Notes under the pieces: generated by a model | The model's database searches: none | What the model was told of the DNA's origin: nothing | The model's input: the letters and a program-made list of their open reading frames with translations, nothing else | In this document: positions 44,520 through 54,354 of the stretch, in pieces | Layout: every line of letters starts with the position of its first letter | How positions within the stretch are numbered: position 1 is the stretch's first letter | Position numbers and translations under genes: made by a program | Source: Acidobacteriaceae bacterium | GTDB lineage: Bacteria > Acidobacteriota > Terriglobia > Bryobacterales > Bryobacteraceae | Length of the DNA stretch: 64,000 nt | Assembly (NCBI GenBank): GCA_020247055.1 | Contig: JADCJL010000108.1 | Location: 54,631-118,630 of the forward strand | Direction: 5' to 3'

Positions 44520-47500
44520 ATGCGGAGTATCGTTTTCATCACGTTCGCCGCGGCTCTCGCCCTGGCCGAAACACCAGTAGACTTCCAGCGCCAGGTGCGC
44601 CCAATTCTTTCCGATAACTGCTTCCACTGTCACGGCCCGGACCGCACCACCCGCATGGCCAACCTCCGCCTCGATACCCGCGAAGGCGCCTTCGCCCCGC
44701 GCAAACAGGGCGCTGCCATCGTCCCCGGCCAACCCGCCGCCAGCCTCATCCTCCAACGCATCGCCCACCCGGACCCCGCGCGCCTCATGCCCCCGCCGCA
44801 GTCCCACAAAAAAATCACCGCCCAGCAGCAGCAGATCCTCACCCGCTGGATCGCCCAGGGCGCCCCCTGGCAGGAGCACTGGGCCTTCCAGCAGCCCGCC
44901 AAGCCTCCGCTGCCCACCGTCCGCGACACCCGCTGGCCCCGCAGCCCCCTCGACCAGCTCCTGCTCGCCCGCATCGAAGCCGCCGGTCTCACCCCGGCTC
45001 CCGAAGCCGACCGCCGCACCCTCGCCCGCCGCCTCGCCCTCGATCTCACCGGTCTCCCGCCCCAACCCGCCGACGTCGAAGCCTTCCTCGCCGACCCCGC
45101 CCCCGACGCCTACGAAAAGCTCGTCGACCGCTACCTCGCCTCCCCCCAGTACGGCGAACACCGCGCCCGCTTCTGGCTCGACGCCGCCCGCTACGCCGAT
45201 ACCCACGGCCTCCACATCGATAACTACCGCGAAATGTGGCCCTATCGCGACTGGGTCATCCAGGCCTTCAACAAAAACCTCCGCTTCGATCAGTTCGTCC
45301 TCTGGCAGGTGGCCGGCGACCTGCTCCCCAACCGCACCATGGAGCAGCAGATCGCCAGCGGCTTCCAGCGCTGCAACGTCACCACCAACGAAGGCGGCGT
45401 CATCCCCGACGAAGTGCAGGCCATGTACGATAAGGACCGCGCGGACACCACCGGCGCCGTCTTCCTCGGCATGACCGTCGGCTGCGCCAGCTGCCACGAC
45501 CACAAGTTCGATCCCATTTCGCAGAAAGACTTCTACGCGCTCACGGCCTTCTACCGCAACACCCTCCAGCGCCCGCTCGACGGCAACATCTACGACACCC
45601 CGCCCATCCTCATCGTCCCCCGCCCCGCGGACGAAGCCCGCTGGCAGAGCCTCCCCGCCGACGAAGCGGCCGCCCGTACCGCCATCGAAGCCGCCCGCGC
45701 TGCCGCCGCCCCGGGCTTCCAAGCCTGGTTCACCAAAGGCCGGTATAAAAAGTTGAAGCTCCCCGTCGCCGGTGAACTCTTCCGCCTCCCCGCCGGCGAG
45801 CTGACCTTCGACGCCAAACAAACCCGCGAACTCCCCAACCAGCCCCTGTTCGCCCGCAACCGGCCCTTCTCTATCGCCGTCCGCTTCTTCCTGCCCAAGT
45901 CCACGGAAAACCTCACTGTCCTGAGCCAGCTCGAGCGCTACCCCGAAGACAAGGCCCGCGGCATCGCCGTTGAAGTCAACGACCGCCGCCCCTTCCTCCG
46001 CCTCGTCGGGGACGACAACAAAGCCATCCAGGTCCGCGGCTCGAACGACCGCCGCCTCGCTGTCGACTCCTGGCACCACGTCACCCTCACCTACGACGGC
46101 AGCGGCCGCCGCGACAGCCTCGCCCTCTTCGTCAACGGCGAAGCCGTGCCCTACGAAGGCGCCAACGAATCGTTCTTCGACCTGATGGGCGAGATTGAAA
46201 CCAAGGCTCCCCTGCGCCTGGGTGGCGATGGCAACAAGCGCTTCTTCGCCGGCGGCAAAATCAGCGATCTGCGCCTCTACCCGCGCGCCCTCGGCGTCGA
46301 CGAAGCCCGCACCATCGCCCTCTGGCCCGAACTCACCCGCGGCGACCGCGCCGCCGCCGAGCACTACTACCTCGTCAACGTCGACCCCGCCGCCCGCCCG
46401 GCCTATCAACACCTCGCCGCGCTCACCGCCGAACGCCTCGCCATCCGCCGCCGCGCCGCCATCACCCACGTCATGCAGGAGAAAACCAACTCCCTGCCCA
46501 TGTCCAACATCCTCTACCGCGGCCAGTACGACCAGCCGCGCGACAAAGTCGAACCCGCCGTCCCCGGCGTCCTCCCGCCCCTGCCCGCCGGCGCCCCCAA
46601 GAACCGCCTCGGCCTCGCCCAATGGCTCGTCGACGCCAACAACCCCCTCACCGCCCGCGTCACCGTCAACCGCTTCTGGCAGGAGATCTTCGGCACCGGT
46701 ATCGTCAAAACCGCCGACGACTTCGGCAGCCAGGGCGAAGCCCCCACCCATCCCGAACTCCTCGACTGGCTCGCCATCGAGTTCCGCGAATCGGGCTGGG
46801 ACGTCAAGGCGCTCCTGCGCCTGATGGTTACCAGCGCCGCCTACCGCCAGGCCGCCATCGCCACGCCCGACAAACTCCAGGCCGACCCCGACAACCGCCT
46901 CCTGGCCCGCGGCCCCCGCTTCCGCATGGACGGCGAAATGATCCGCGACTACGCCCTCGCCGCCAGCGGCCTGCTCACCGCCAAAATCGGCGGCCCCAGC
47001 GTCAAGCCCTACCAGCCGGATAATGTCTGGGAAACCGTCGCCATGGACGGCAGCAACACCCGCTTCTACAAACGCGACTCCGGCGAAAACCTCTACCGCC
47101 GCAGCCTCTACACGTTCTGGAAGCGCAGCGCCCCGCCCGCCAACATGGAGATCTTCAACGCCCCCACGCGCGAGACCTGCACCGTCCGCCGCGAACGGAC
47201 CAATACGCCGCTACAGGCCCTCGTCACCATGAACGATCCCCAGTTCGTCGAAGCCGCCCGCGCGCTCGCCCAGCGCGCCCTGCAGGCCGAAAAGAACAAC
47301 CCGGCCGGCCAGCTCCAACTCATCGCCCGCACCGTGCTCGCCCGTCCCCTCGACGAGCGCGAACAGACCATCACCCAAAGCGCCTACCGCGACTATCTGC
47401 GCCACTACGACTCCTCCCCCGCCGACGCCCGCAAACTGCTCGCCGTCGGCGAATCGAAGGCCGACGCGTCCCTGCCCCCGGCCGAGTTCGCGGCGCTGAC

Positions 47501-47549
47501 CATGGTCACCAACCAACTTCTCAATCTCGACGAGGTCGTCACCAAATGA
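44520..47549 (+). CDS. DUF1549/DUF1553 protein with N-terminal cytochrome c motif and internal LamG/concanavalin-like domain
   Basis: CFHCHGPDRTTRMANLRLDTREGAF; LALDLTGLPPQP; CASCHDHKFDPI; FSIAVRFFLPKS...WHHVTLTYDGSG...FVNGEAV; TVNRFWQEIFGTGIV. Confidence 0.93.
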   Translation: MRSIVFITFAAALALAETPVDFQRQVRPILSDNCFHCHGPDRTTRMANLRLDTREGAFAPRKQGAAIVPGQPAASLILQRIAHPDPARLMPPPQSHKKITAQQQQILTRWIAQGAPWQEHWAFQQPAKPPLPTVRDTRWPRSPLDQLLLARIEAAGLTPAPEADRRTLARRLALDLTGLPPQPADVEAFLADPAPDAYEKLVDRYLASPQYGEHRARFWLDAARYADTHGLHIDNYREMWPYRDWVIQAFNKNLRFDQFVLWQVAGDLLPNRTMEQQIASGFQRCNVTTNEGGVIPDEVQAMYDKDRADTTGAVFLGMTVGCASCHDHKFDPISQKDFYALTAFYRNTLQRPLDGNIYDTPPILIVPRPADEARWQSLPADEAAARTAIEAARAAAAPGFQAWFTKGRYKKLKLPVAGELFRLPAGELTFDAKQTRELPNQPLFARNRPFSIAVRFFLPKSTENLTVLSQLERYPEDKARGIAVEVNDRRPFLRLVGDDNKAIQVRGSNDRRLAVDSWHHVTLTYDGSGRRDSLALFVNGEAVPYEGANESFFDLMGEIETKAPLRLGGDGNKRFFAGGKISDLRLYPRALGVDEARTIALWPELTRGDRAAAEHYYLVNVDPAARPAYQHLAALTAERLAIRRRAAITHVMQEKTNSLPMSNILYRGQYDQPRDKVEPAVPGVLPPLPAGAPKNRLGLAQWLVDANNPLTARVTVNRFWQEIFGTGIVKTADDFGSQGEAPTHPELLDWLAIEFRESGWDVKALLRLMVTSAAYRQAAIATPDKLQADPDNRLLARGPRFRMDGEMIRDYALAASGLLTAKIGGPSVKPYQPDNVWETVAMDGSNTRFYKRDSGENLYRRSLYTFWKRSAPPANMEIFNAPTRETCTVRRERTNTPLQALVTMNDPQFVEAARALAQRALQAEKNNPAGQLQLIARTVLARPLDEREQTITQSAYRDYLRHYDSSPADARKLLAVGESKADASLPPAEFAALTMVTNQLLNLDEVVTK

Positions 47550-49021
47550 GCCTGCTCCCGTTTCTCAAATCGAACCCAGACCCGACGGAAGAGTCCGTTG
47601 TCAATGAAGCCCGCCGCCAACTGCTGCGCGGCGGCCTCGGCGCCGTGGCTCTCTCGCAGCTGCTCTCGGCCGCGCCCAAGGCCGAAGGCGGCGTCCCCGG
47701 CCTGCCCGGGCTGCCCCACTTCGCCCCCAAAGCCAAGCGCGTCATCTACCTCCACATGGTCGGCGCCCCGCCCCAGCACGACCTGTTCGACTGGAAGCCG
47801 AAGATGAAGGATTGGTTCGACAAGGACCTCCCGGAATCCATCCGCTCCGGCCAGCGGCTCACCACCATGACCGCCGGCCAGGCCCGCTTCCCCATCGCGC
47901 CCACCGTCTTCAAATTCGGCAAGCACGGCAAAAGCGGCATGGAGCTATCCGAACTCCTGCCCTGGACCGCCAAAATGGCCGACGACATCACCCTCATCCG
48001 GTCCATGAACACCGAGGCGATCAACCACGAACCGGCCATCACCTTCATCCAGACCGGATTCATGATCGCCGGCAAACCCTGCATCGGCTCCTGGGCCTCC
48101 TACGGCCTCGGCAGCATGAATCAGGACCTGCCCGCCTTCGTCGTCCTTAACGCCAAACACACCCACCCCAAAGCCAACGTCCAGGCCATCTCGGCCCGCC
48201 TGTGGAGCGCCGGCTTCCTCTCCGGCCAGTACTCCGGCGTCTCGCTCCGCAGCGGCGGCGACCCGGTGCTCTATATCAATAATCCCGACGGCGTCCCCAC
48301 CCCGATGCGCCGCCGCATGCTCGACGCCCTCGGCCAGATGAACCAGCTCACCGCCGAAAAGCTCAGTGACCCCGAAACCCGCACCCGCATCGCGCAGTAC
48401 GAAATGGCGTTCCGCATGCAAGCCTCCGTCCCGGAACTCACCGACATCAAAAGCGAACCCGAATCCACCTTCAAGCTCTACGGCGAAGCCGCCCGCGAAG
48501 GCGGCACCTTCGCCAACTCCGCCCTCATGGCCCGCCGCCTCGTTGAACGCGGCGTCCGCTTCGTCCAGCTCTACATGCGCGGCTGGGACGTCCACGGCCT
48601 GCTGCCCGAAGTGCTCCCGTCCCAATGCAAGGATGTCGACCAGGCCTGCTACGCGCTCGTGCAGGATCTCAAACAGCGCGGCATGCTCGACGACACGCTC
48701 GTCATCTTCGGCGGCGAGTTCGGCCGCACCATCTACTCACAAGGCAAGCTCACCCCCACCGACTACGGCCGCGATCACCACCCGCGCTGCTTCAGCCTCT
48801 GGATGGCCGGCGGCGGCACCAAAGGCGGCTACACCCACGGCGAAACCGACGAGTTCAGCTACAACATCGTCAAAGATCCCGTCCACGTCCGCGACTTCCA
48901 GGCCACCCTGCTCCACCTGCTCGGCATCGACCACGAACGGTTCACCTACAAGTTCCAGGGCCTCGACCAGCGGCTCACGGGCGTTGAAAAAGCCCACGTG
49001 GTCAAGGCCCTGCTCGCCTAG
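47546..49021 (+). CDS. DUF1501 (sulfatase-like) protein
   Basis: RRQLLRGGLGAVALSQLLSAAP, RVIYLHMVGAPPQHDLFDWKP, GGEFGRTIYSQG, GRDHHPRCFSLWMAGGG. Confidence 0.93.
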   Translation: MSLLPFLKSNPDPTEESVVNEARRQLLRGGLGAVALSQLLSAAPKAEGGVPGLPGLPHFAPKAKRVIYLHMVGAPPQHDLFDWKPKMKDWFDKDLPESIRSGQRLTTMTAGQARFPIAPTVFKFGKHGKSGMELSELLPWTAKMADDITLIRSMNTEAINHEPAITFIQTGFMIAGKPCIGSWASYGLGSMNQDLPAFVVLNAKHTHPKANVQAISARLWSAGFLSGQYSGVSLRSGGDPVLYINNPDGVPTPMRRRMLDALGQMNQLTAEKLSDPETRTRIAQYEMAFRMQASVPELTDIKSEPESTFKLYGEAAREGGTFANSALMARRLVERGVRFVQLYMRGWDVHGLLPEVLPSQCKDVDQACYALVQDLKQRGMLDDTLVIFGGEFGRTIYSQGKLTPTDYGRDHHPRCFSLWMAGGGTKGGYTHGETDEFSYNIVKDPVHVRDFQATLLHLLGIDHERFTYKFQGLDQRLTGVEKAHVVKALLA

Positions 49022-49036
49022 TTACTCCTCGACGAA

Positions 49037-50866
49037 CTACTCGACGCGAACGATCGGGTAGGCGTTCTTGTCCGGCTCCAGGTAGGGGGATCGCTCGTAC
49101 CACCACTGGAGCCGCGCCCGCGGATTGCCCGCAAAACGCGCATCGGCCTTTACCCGCGCGTTGAACTCGGCGAGCAGTTCCGGATGCCGCCGCGCCATCT
49201 CCTGCGCGATCGGCTCAAAGACGTAGTCGGAAAAGTACTCCTTCTGCTCGAAGATCGAGTTCAGGAAGCCCCAGCGCACCAGCGAATCCGGCGCCGCCGG
49301 CTCCAGCAGATTCAGCGCCACCCGCGCCGCCCGCTGCTTCATCGGCACATAGACGCTCCCGGCCGGAATCACCCGCTTCTCCTTCACCGGCGTCACCCGA
49401 AAATCCACCGTCAAGCGCCCCTCAAACGGCGCCGTGCTCCACTTGGGCTCCGTCAGCCGGTAGGTGGCGAACTCGCCGCGCAGCTCCCGCGTGGTCCGCT
49501 CCGTCCGCACCCCGTGCAGCGCCAGCCGCTCGATCAACTCCGTCCACTCGGCCGGCACATAGTAGCCCTTGGGCACCGTCGCGGCCAGCGTCGTCTTCAT
49601 CCGGTCGAAGATCTTCGTCGGGATATCGAGCGTCTCTTTCTGGTAGACCAGCACCGGCCCTCCGGCCAGCGAACTCGGCCGCGCCTCGGCCCGCAGCGCC
49701 CGAAACGTGAATGGCTTCGTTTCGTCACTGGAGTCTCCGTCCAGGTGCACCGCCGTCCCGGCCCCGGCCAGCGCCGCCACCGCGCGGTCCGCCTCCCGTA
49801 CCGCCTCCCGCAGCGTCTTCGGGTCGCGGACGAGAATTTCAATCGACCGCTTCATGATGTTGTAGTGGCCCCAACTCCGCGTCTTGAAGGTTTTCAGACT
49901 GTGGGTTTCGACGAGCAGCGACGGCCGGTTCTGCGCCGCCAGATAGCCGTTTGAGTAGCGCGGCGTCACGCCCAGTGTTTGAAAACCACTCTCCGGCCGG
50001 CCGCGCTGCCGGAAGCCGCCGTAAGGACCCATCACGTGCCCATCGGTCGTCATCGCGTCCTGCAGCGCCGGCAGGTAGCGCTCGCGCGTCCATCGCGCCA
50101 GGTTCTCCCAGATGTCCTGGTTCATTGGCGTGTCGATCGTGACGTCGTACTGAAAATCGGCCCCATCGGTGACGTGGTTGTCGATAAAGAAATCCGGCAG
50201 CCAGGCGTTGAAAAACCGGAGCCAGGCCTGCATCTCCGGCGCATCGGCCTTCAAAAAGTCGCGGTTCAGGTTCAGCCGCTGCGCCGTGGCGCGGAAGCCC
50301 ATCGCGTTCGGCCCCTGCTGGTTGATCCGGTTGTAGCCGCTCCAGATCTCGTGGCCGTCCACGTTGAAGATCGGGATGTTGATCAGAATCACCTGGTCGA
50401 GCCACGCGGCGTACTTCTTGGTGACCGCCACATCGCGCAGCAGCATCTCGCCGGCCTCTTTGCCGTCCACCTCGCCCGGGTGGATGCAGCTTTCGAGCAG
50501 CACGATCAGTTTGCCCGTCTTCCGGGCCGCCTCGGGCGTAAATGCCCGGTCTTTTGAAACGATTGTCGCGATCAGGTCGCGCCCGTGCGGCGACTTGCCG
50601 AACGAGATGGTCCGTACCCAGGGGCTCGCCTTTTCAAGCGCCCGGGCGAAGGCCACCGAATCGGGATACCGTCCGGTCTCCCGCCACTCGGACCGTTCTC
50701 CCACGGTCAACAGGTTCTTCGGCGCCGCCGCCGTGCTCTCGGCAAGCGAAACGGCAAGCTTGGCCGCCGGCGGCTCCCACTGGGAAACCGGCGCCATCAC
50801 GGGAACCTCGACGACTTGGGCGAAGCTCAAACTGCTCAGAGCAACTGCATTTAAGAGGGTCCGCAT
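49037..50866 (-). CDS. M14-family zinc carboxypeptidase-like protein
   Basis: Signal peptide; GKSPHGRDLIATIVSKD, LESCIHPGEVDGKEAG (HxxE-type), FNVDGHEIWSGYNRINQQGPNAMGFRATAQRLNLNRDF. Confidence 0.9.
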   Translation of the reverse strand: MRTLLNAVALSSLSFAQVVEVPVMAPVSQWEPPAAKLAVSLAESTAAAPKNLLTVGERSEWRETGRYPDSVAFARALEKASPWVRTISFGKSPHGRDLIATIVSKDRAFTPEAARKTGKLIVLLESCIHPGEVDGKEAGEMLLRDVAVTKKYAAWLDQVILINIPIFNVDGHEIWSGYNRINQQGPNAMGFRATAQRLNLNRDFLKADAPEMQAWLRFFNAWLPDFFIDNHVTDGADFQYDVTIDTPMNQDIWENLARWTRERYLPALQDAMTTDGHVMGPYGGFRQRGRPESGFQTLGVTPRYSNGYLAAQNRPSLLVETHSLKTFKTRSWGHYNIMKRSIEILVRDPKTLREAVREADRAVAALAGAGTAVHLDGDSSDETKPFTFRALRAEARPSSLAGGPVLVYQKETLDIPTKIFDRMKTTLAATVPKGYYVPAEWTELIERLALHGVRTERTTRELRGEFATYRLTEPKWSTAPFEGRLTVDFRVTPVKEKRVIPAGSVYVPMKQRAARVALNLLEPAAPDSLVRWGFLNSIFEQKEYFSDYVFEPIAQEMARRHPELLAEFNARVKADARFAGNPRARLQWWYERSPYLEPDKNAYPIVRVE

Positions 50867-50925
50867 CCCCCCTAGTGTCGCAGACTCCCCCTTGTCTCCA
50901 GCCGGGCTAAAATGTATGATCCGTA

Positions 50926-52935
50926 ATGAATATGCGCTCTTCCCGCTTTGCCGCCCTGCTCTCGGCCCTCCTCGTGTTTCACGCGGTGGCGGAGGAGACT
51001 ACCGCGCCGCTCGGTACCTACACCGCCGTCGAGCGCCGCCATTGGGCCTTCCAAAAACGGAGTACGCCCGACATCCCGGCCTTCTCCGACCCCGCCGATC
51101 AGGCCTGGGTCAAGAACCCCGTCGACGCCTTCGTCCTGGCCCGCCTGAAGAAAGCCGGTCTCCGTCCGGCGCCGGAGGCGGACCGCCGCACGCTGATTCG
51201 CCGCGTCACCTTCACCCTGATCGGCCTCCCCCCCACCCCGGAAGAGGTCGATGCCTTCCTCAAAGACACCTCCCCGCAAGCCTGGGAGAAGGTCATCGAC
51301 CGTCTGCTCGCCTCCCCGCACTACGGGGAACGCTGGGGCCAGCACTGGCTCGACGTCGTCCGCTTCGCCGAATCGGACGGCTTTGAATACGATACCCACC
51401 GCAACGGCGCCTGGCGCTTCCGCGACTACGCGATTCAATCCTTCAACGCCGACAAGCCTTACGACAAGTTCCTCATGGAGCAGCTCGCCGGCGACGAGAT
51501 CGCCCCCAAAGAGGAGCCGCTGCGCATCGCCTCCGGCCTCCAGCGCATGGGCCCGCTGCGCAAGAACGCCGGCAACCAGGAAGTGGCCAGCTCCCGCAAC
51601 GAAGTCCTCACCGAGATGACCAACGTCGTCGGTGCCGCCTTCCTCGGCGTCACCCTCGGCTGCGCCCGCTGCCACGATCATAAGTTCGATCCCATCCGCC
51701 AGGCCGACTACTACCGCATCCAGTCCTACTTCTCGGCCACCCACGAAAAAGATATCCCGCTCGCCCCCGAAGCCGAACAGGCCGCCTGGGAGGCCAAAGC
51801 CAAGTCCATCCAGGAAGAGATCAAGACCCTCAAAGCCGAGTTGCGCGGCAAGGTCGGCGACGAACGCCTGGCGCTCGAGAAGAAACTGGAAGCAGCTACC
51901 GACCGCCTGCCCGCCCCCCTGCCCGCCCTCTACAGCGTCGAAAACGATTTCAAGCGCGTCTCGCCGATCCATCTGCTGAACCGCGGCGAGTACAACCAGC
52001 CGAAAGAGAAGGTCGGCGCCCGGCCCCTCGGCGTCCTGCTGCCCGATGGCGCGCCGGAGCGCACGGCCCTGCCCGAAAACCCGCGCACGAAGCTGGCCGA
52101 ATGGCTGATCGATCCCGAAAACCCGCTCACCGCCCGCGTCCTCGCCAACCGCATCTGGCACTGGCAGTTCGGCCGTGGCCTCGTCGCCACCCCGAACGAC
52201 TTCGGCAAGATGGGCCTCCGCCCCACGCACCCGGAACTCCTCGACTACCTCGCCAATCAGTTGATCGCCGGCGGCTGGCGCATGAAGCCTTTGCACCGGC
52301 TGTTGCTGACTTCGAGCACCTGGCGGCAGTCGTTTGAATCGCCCGTCGCCGCCCAGGCTACCGCCGCCGACCCCGAAAACAAGCTCCTGTGGCACTGGAG
52401 CCGGCGCCGTCTCGAAGCCGAAGAGCTCCGCGACAGCCTGCTCGCCGTCTCCGGCAAGCTCAACCCGAAGGCCGGCGGCCCCAGCATCATCGTCCCGGTC
52501 GACCCCGAACTCGTCAATTTTCTCTACAAACCCTCGCAGTGGGCCATCACCCCGAATGCCACCGAGCACGACCGCCGCAGCGTCTACCTGATGGCCAAGC
52601 GCAACCTGCGCCTGCCCATGATGGAGACGTTCGACGCCCCGGACCTGCAGATCAGCTGCGCCCGCCGCGAGTCCTCCACCCACGCCCCGCAGGCGCTCGA
52701 ACTCACCAACGGCGACCTCGCCTCCCGCATGGCCACCGCCCTGGCCCAACGTCTCACGGCCGAAGCCAAAGGCGACCGCGCCAAAGTCGTTGAACGCGCC
52801 TGGCTGCTCGCCACCAGCCGCCCCCCCTCGACCAAGGAGCGCGCGCTCGCCCTGCAGTATCTCAACGAAGGCCAGCCGCTGCGCGAGTTCGCCCTGGCCG
52901 TGCTGAACCTCAACGCCTTTTTGTACGTGGACTGA
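50926..52935 (+). CDS. DUF1549/DUF1553 protein lacking the N-terminal cytochrome c region
   Basis: RRHWAFQKRSTPDIPAFSDPADQAWVKNPVDAFVLARLKKAGL; WGQHWLDVVRFAESDGFEYDTHRNGAW; CARCHDHKFDPI; NRIWHWQFGRGLV. Confidence 0.94.
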   Translation: MNMRSSRFAALLSALLVFHAVAEETTAPLGTYTAVERRHWAFQKRSTPDIPAFSDPADQAWVKNPVDAFVLARLKKAGLRPAPEADRRTLIRRVTFTLIGLPPTPEEVDAFLKDTSPQAWEKVIDRLLASPHYGERWGQHWLDVVRFAESDGFEYDTHRNGAWRFRDYAIQSFNADKPYDKFLMEQLAGDEIAPKEEPLRIASGLQRMGPLRKNAGNQEVASSRNEVLTEMTNVVGAAFLGVTLGCARCHDHKFDPIRQADYYRIQSYFSATHEKDIPLAPEAEQAAWEAKAKSIQEEIKTLKAELRGKVGDERLALEKKLEAATDRLPAPLPALYSVENDFKRVSPIHLLNRGEYNQPKEKVGARPLGVLLPDGAPERTALPENPRTKLAEWLIDPENPLTARVLANRIWHWQFGRGLVATPNDFGKMGLRPTHPELLDYLANQLIAGGWRMKPLHRLLLTSSTWRQSFESPVAAQATAADPENKLLWHWSRRRLEAEELRDSLLAVSGKLNPKAGGPSIIVPVDPELVNFLYKPSQWAITPNATEHDRRSVYLMAKRNLRLPMMETFDAPDLQISCARRESSTHAPQALELTNGDLASRMATALAQRLTAEAKGDRAKVVERAWLLATSRPPSTKERALALQYLNEGQPLREFALAVLNLNAFLYVD

Positions 52936-52937
52936 TC

Positions 52938-54350
52938 ATGTCTGAACACTTCCGCTGGACCCGTAACCGCCGCGAATTTCTCACCGATGCCTTCTGCGGC
53001 TTCGGCTCCCTGGCCCTCGCGCAGATGACGGCCCAGGCCGCCGCGAACAACCCGCTCGCCCCCAAGCCGCCCCACATGCCGGACAAGGCCAAAGCCAAGT
53101 CGGTCATCTTCCTGTTCCAGGCCGGCGGCCCCAGCCACATCGAAACCTTCGATCCCAAGCCGCTACTCAACCAGCTCAGCGGCCAGACGCGCCCGGCCGA
53201 GTTCGGCGAAGCCAAGTATCAGTTCGTCTCGAAAACCGCTAAGCTGCTCGGCACCAAACGCACCTTCCGGCGCTACGGGAAAAGCGGCATCGAAGTCTCC
53301 GACCTGTTCCCGCACCAGGCGAGCATCGTCGACGAGTTAGCCGTCATCCGCTCCTGCCACGGCGACATGGTGGTGCACTCGGCCGCCCAGTATCAGCTGA
53401 TGACCGGCCGCATTCTGCCCGGCTTCCCGAACATGGGCAGCTGGGTCGCCTACGGCCTCGGCACCGAAAGCGAATCCCTGCCGGCCTACTGCGTGCTCCC
53501 CGACCCCAAGGGTGCCCTCGAAGCGGGCCAGCCCATGTATACGCAAGGCTTCCTGCCGGCCGTCTACCAGCCCACCATGCTCCGCCCCGGCGCTCGGCCC
53601 GTGCTCAATCTCGAGCTGCCCGAAGGCATCACCACACCGCAGCGCCGTCGTACCCTCGACCTGCTTCGCGGCCTCAACGAAGCCGAAATGAAGCCCGGCG
53701 ACGCCGAACTCGAAGCCCGCATCGCCGCCTACGATCTTGCCTTCAAGATGCAGAGCGAAGCCCCCGAGGCCTTCGATATCGCCAAGGAATCCGACGCCGT
53801 GCGCGAGCTCTACGGCATTGGCAAAAAAGAAACCGACGACTACGGCCGCCGCTGCCTCCTCGCCCGCCGTCTTGTCGAACGGGGCGTGCGCTTTGTCACG
53901 GTGGTCGCCGGCGGCGGCCCCGGCAACATGCAATGGGACGCCCATTCGAACATCGAAGAGAACCATATCCGCATTGCCGGCCATACCGACCAACCGGTGG
54001 CCGCGTTGATTAAAGACCTGAAGCAGCGCGGCTTGCTCGATTCGACGCTCGTCGTCTGGGGCGGCGAGTTCGGCCGGTCGCCCGAGTCCGAGGGCACCGA
54101 AGGCCGCGACCATCACAACCTCGGCTTTACGATGTGGATGGCCGGCGGCGGCATCAAGGGCGGCCAGGTTGTCGGCGCCACCGATGCGATCGGCCTCCGC
54201 GCCGTCGAAAATCCCTGCCATTTCCGCGATATCCACACAACGATCCTGCACCAGCTCGGCCTGCAGCAGGATGCGCTCAGCTATCTCCACCTCGGCCGCC
54301 GCGAGCGGCTGACGGAGGTGCACGGCCAGGTGATCAGCCAGATCGTATAA
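52938..54350 (+). CDS. DUF1501 (sulfatase-like) protein
   Basis: RNRREFLTDAFCGFGSLALAQM, SVIFLFQAGGPSHIETFDPKP, WGGEFGRSPESEG, GRDHHNLGFTMWMAGGG. Confidence 0.94.
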   Translation: MSEHFRWTRNRREFLTDAFCGFGSLALAQMTAQAAANNPLAPKPPHMPDKAKAKSVIFLFQAGGPSHIETFDPKPLLNQLSGQTRPAEFGEAKYQFVSKTAKLLGTKRTFRRYGKSGIEVSDLFPHQASIVDELAVIRSCHGDMVVHSAAQYQLMTGRILPGFPNMGSWVAYGLGTESESLPAYCVLPDPKGALEAGQPMYTQGFLPAVYQPTMLRPGARPVLNLELPEGITTPQRRRTLDLLRGLNEAEMKPGDAELEARIAAYDLAFKMQSEAPEAFDIAKESDAVRELYGIGKKETDDYGRRCLLARRLVERGVRFVTVVAGGGPGNMQWDAHSNIEENHIRIAGHTDQPVAALIKDLKQRGLLDSTLVVWGGEFGRSPESEGTEGRDHHNLGFTMWMAGGGIKGGQVVGATDAIGLRAVENPCHFRDIHTTILHQLGLQQDALSYLHLGRRERLTEVHGQVISQIV

Positions 54351-54354
54351 CGGG

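Noticed and set aside
44001-46751. 916-aa minus-strand ORF, and similar long ORFs at 40957-42981, 50872-52749 and 60975-63386
   Set aside because: Each lies antisense to a recognised protein family; composition-driven artefacts with no recognisable motifs.
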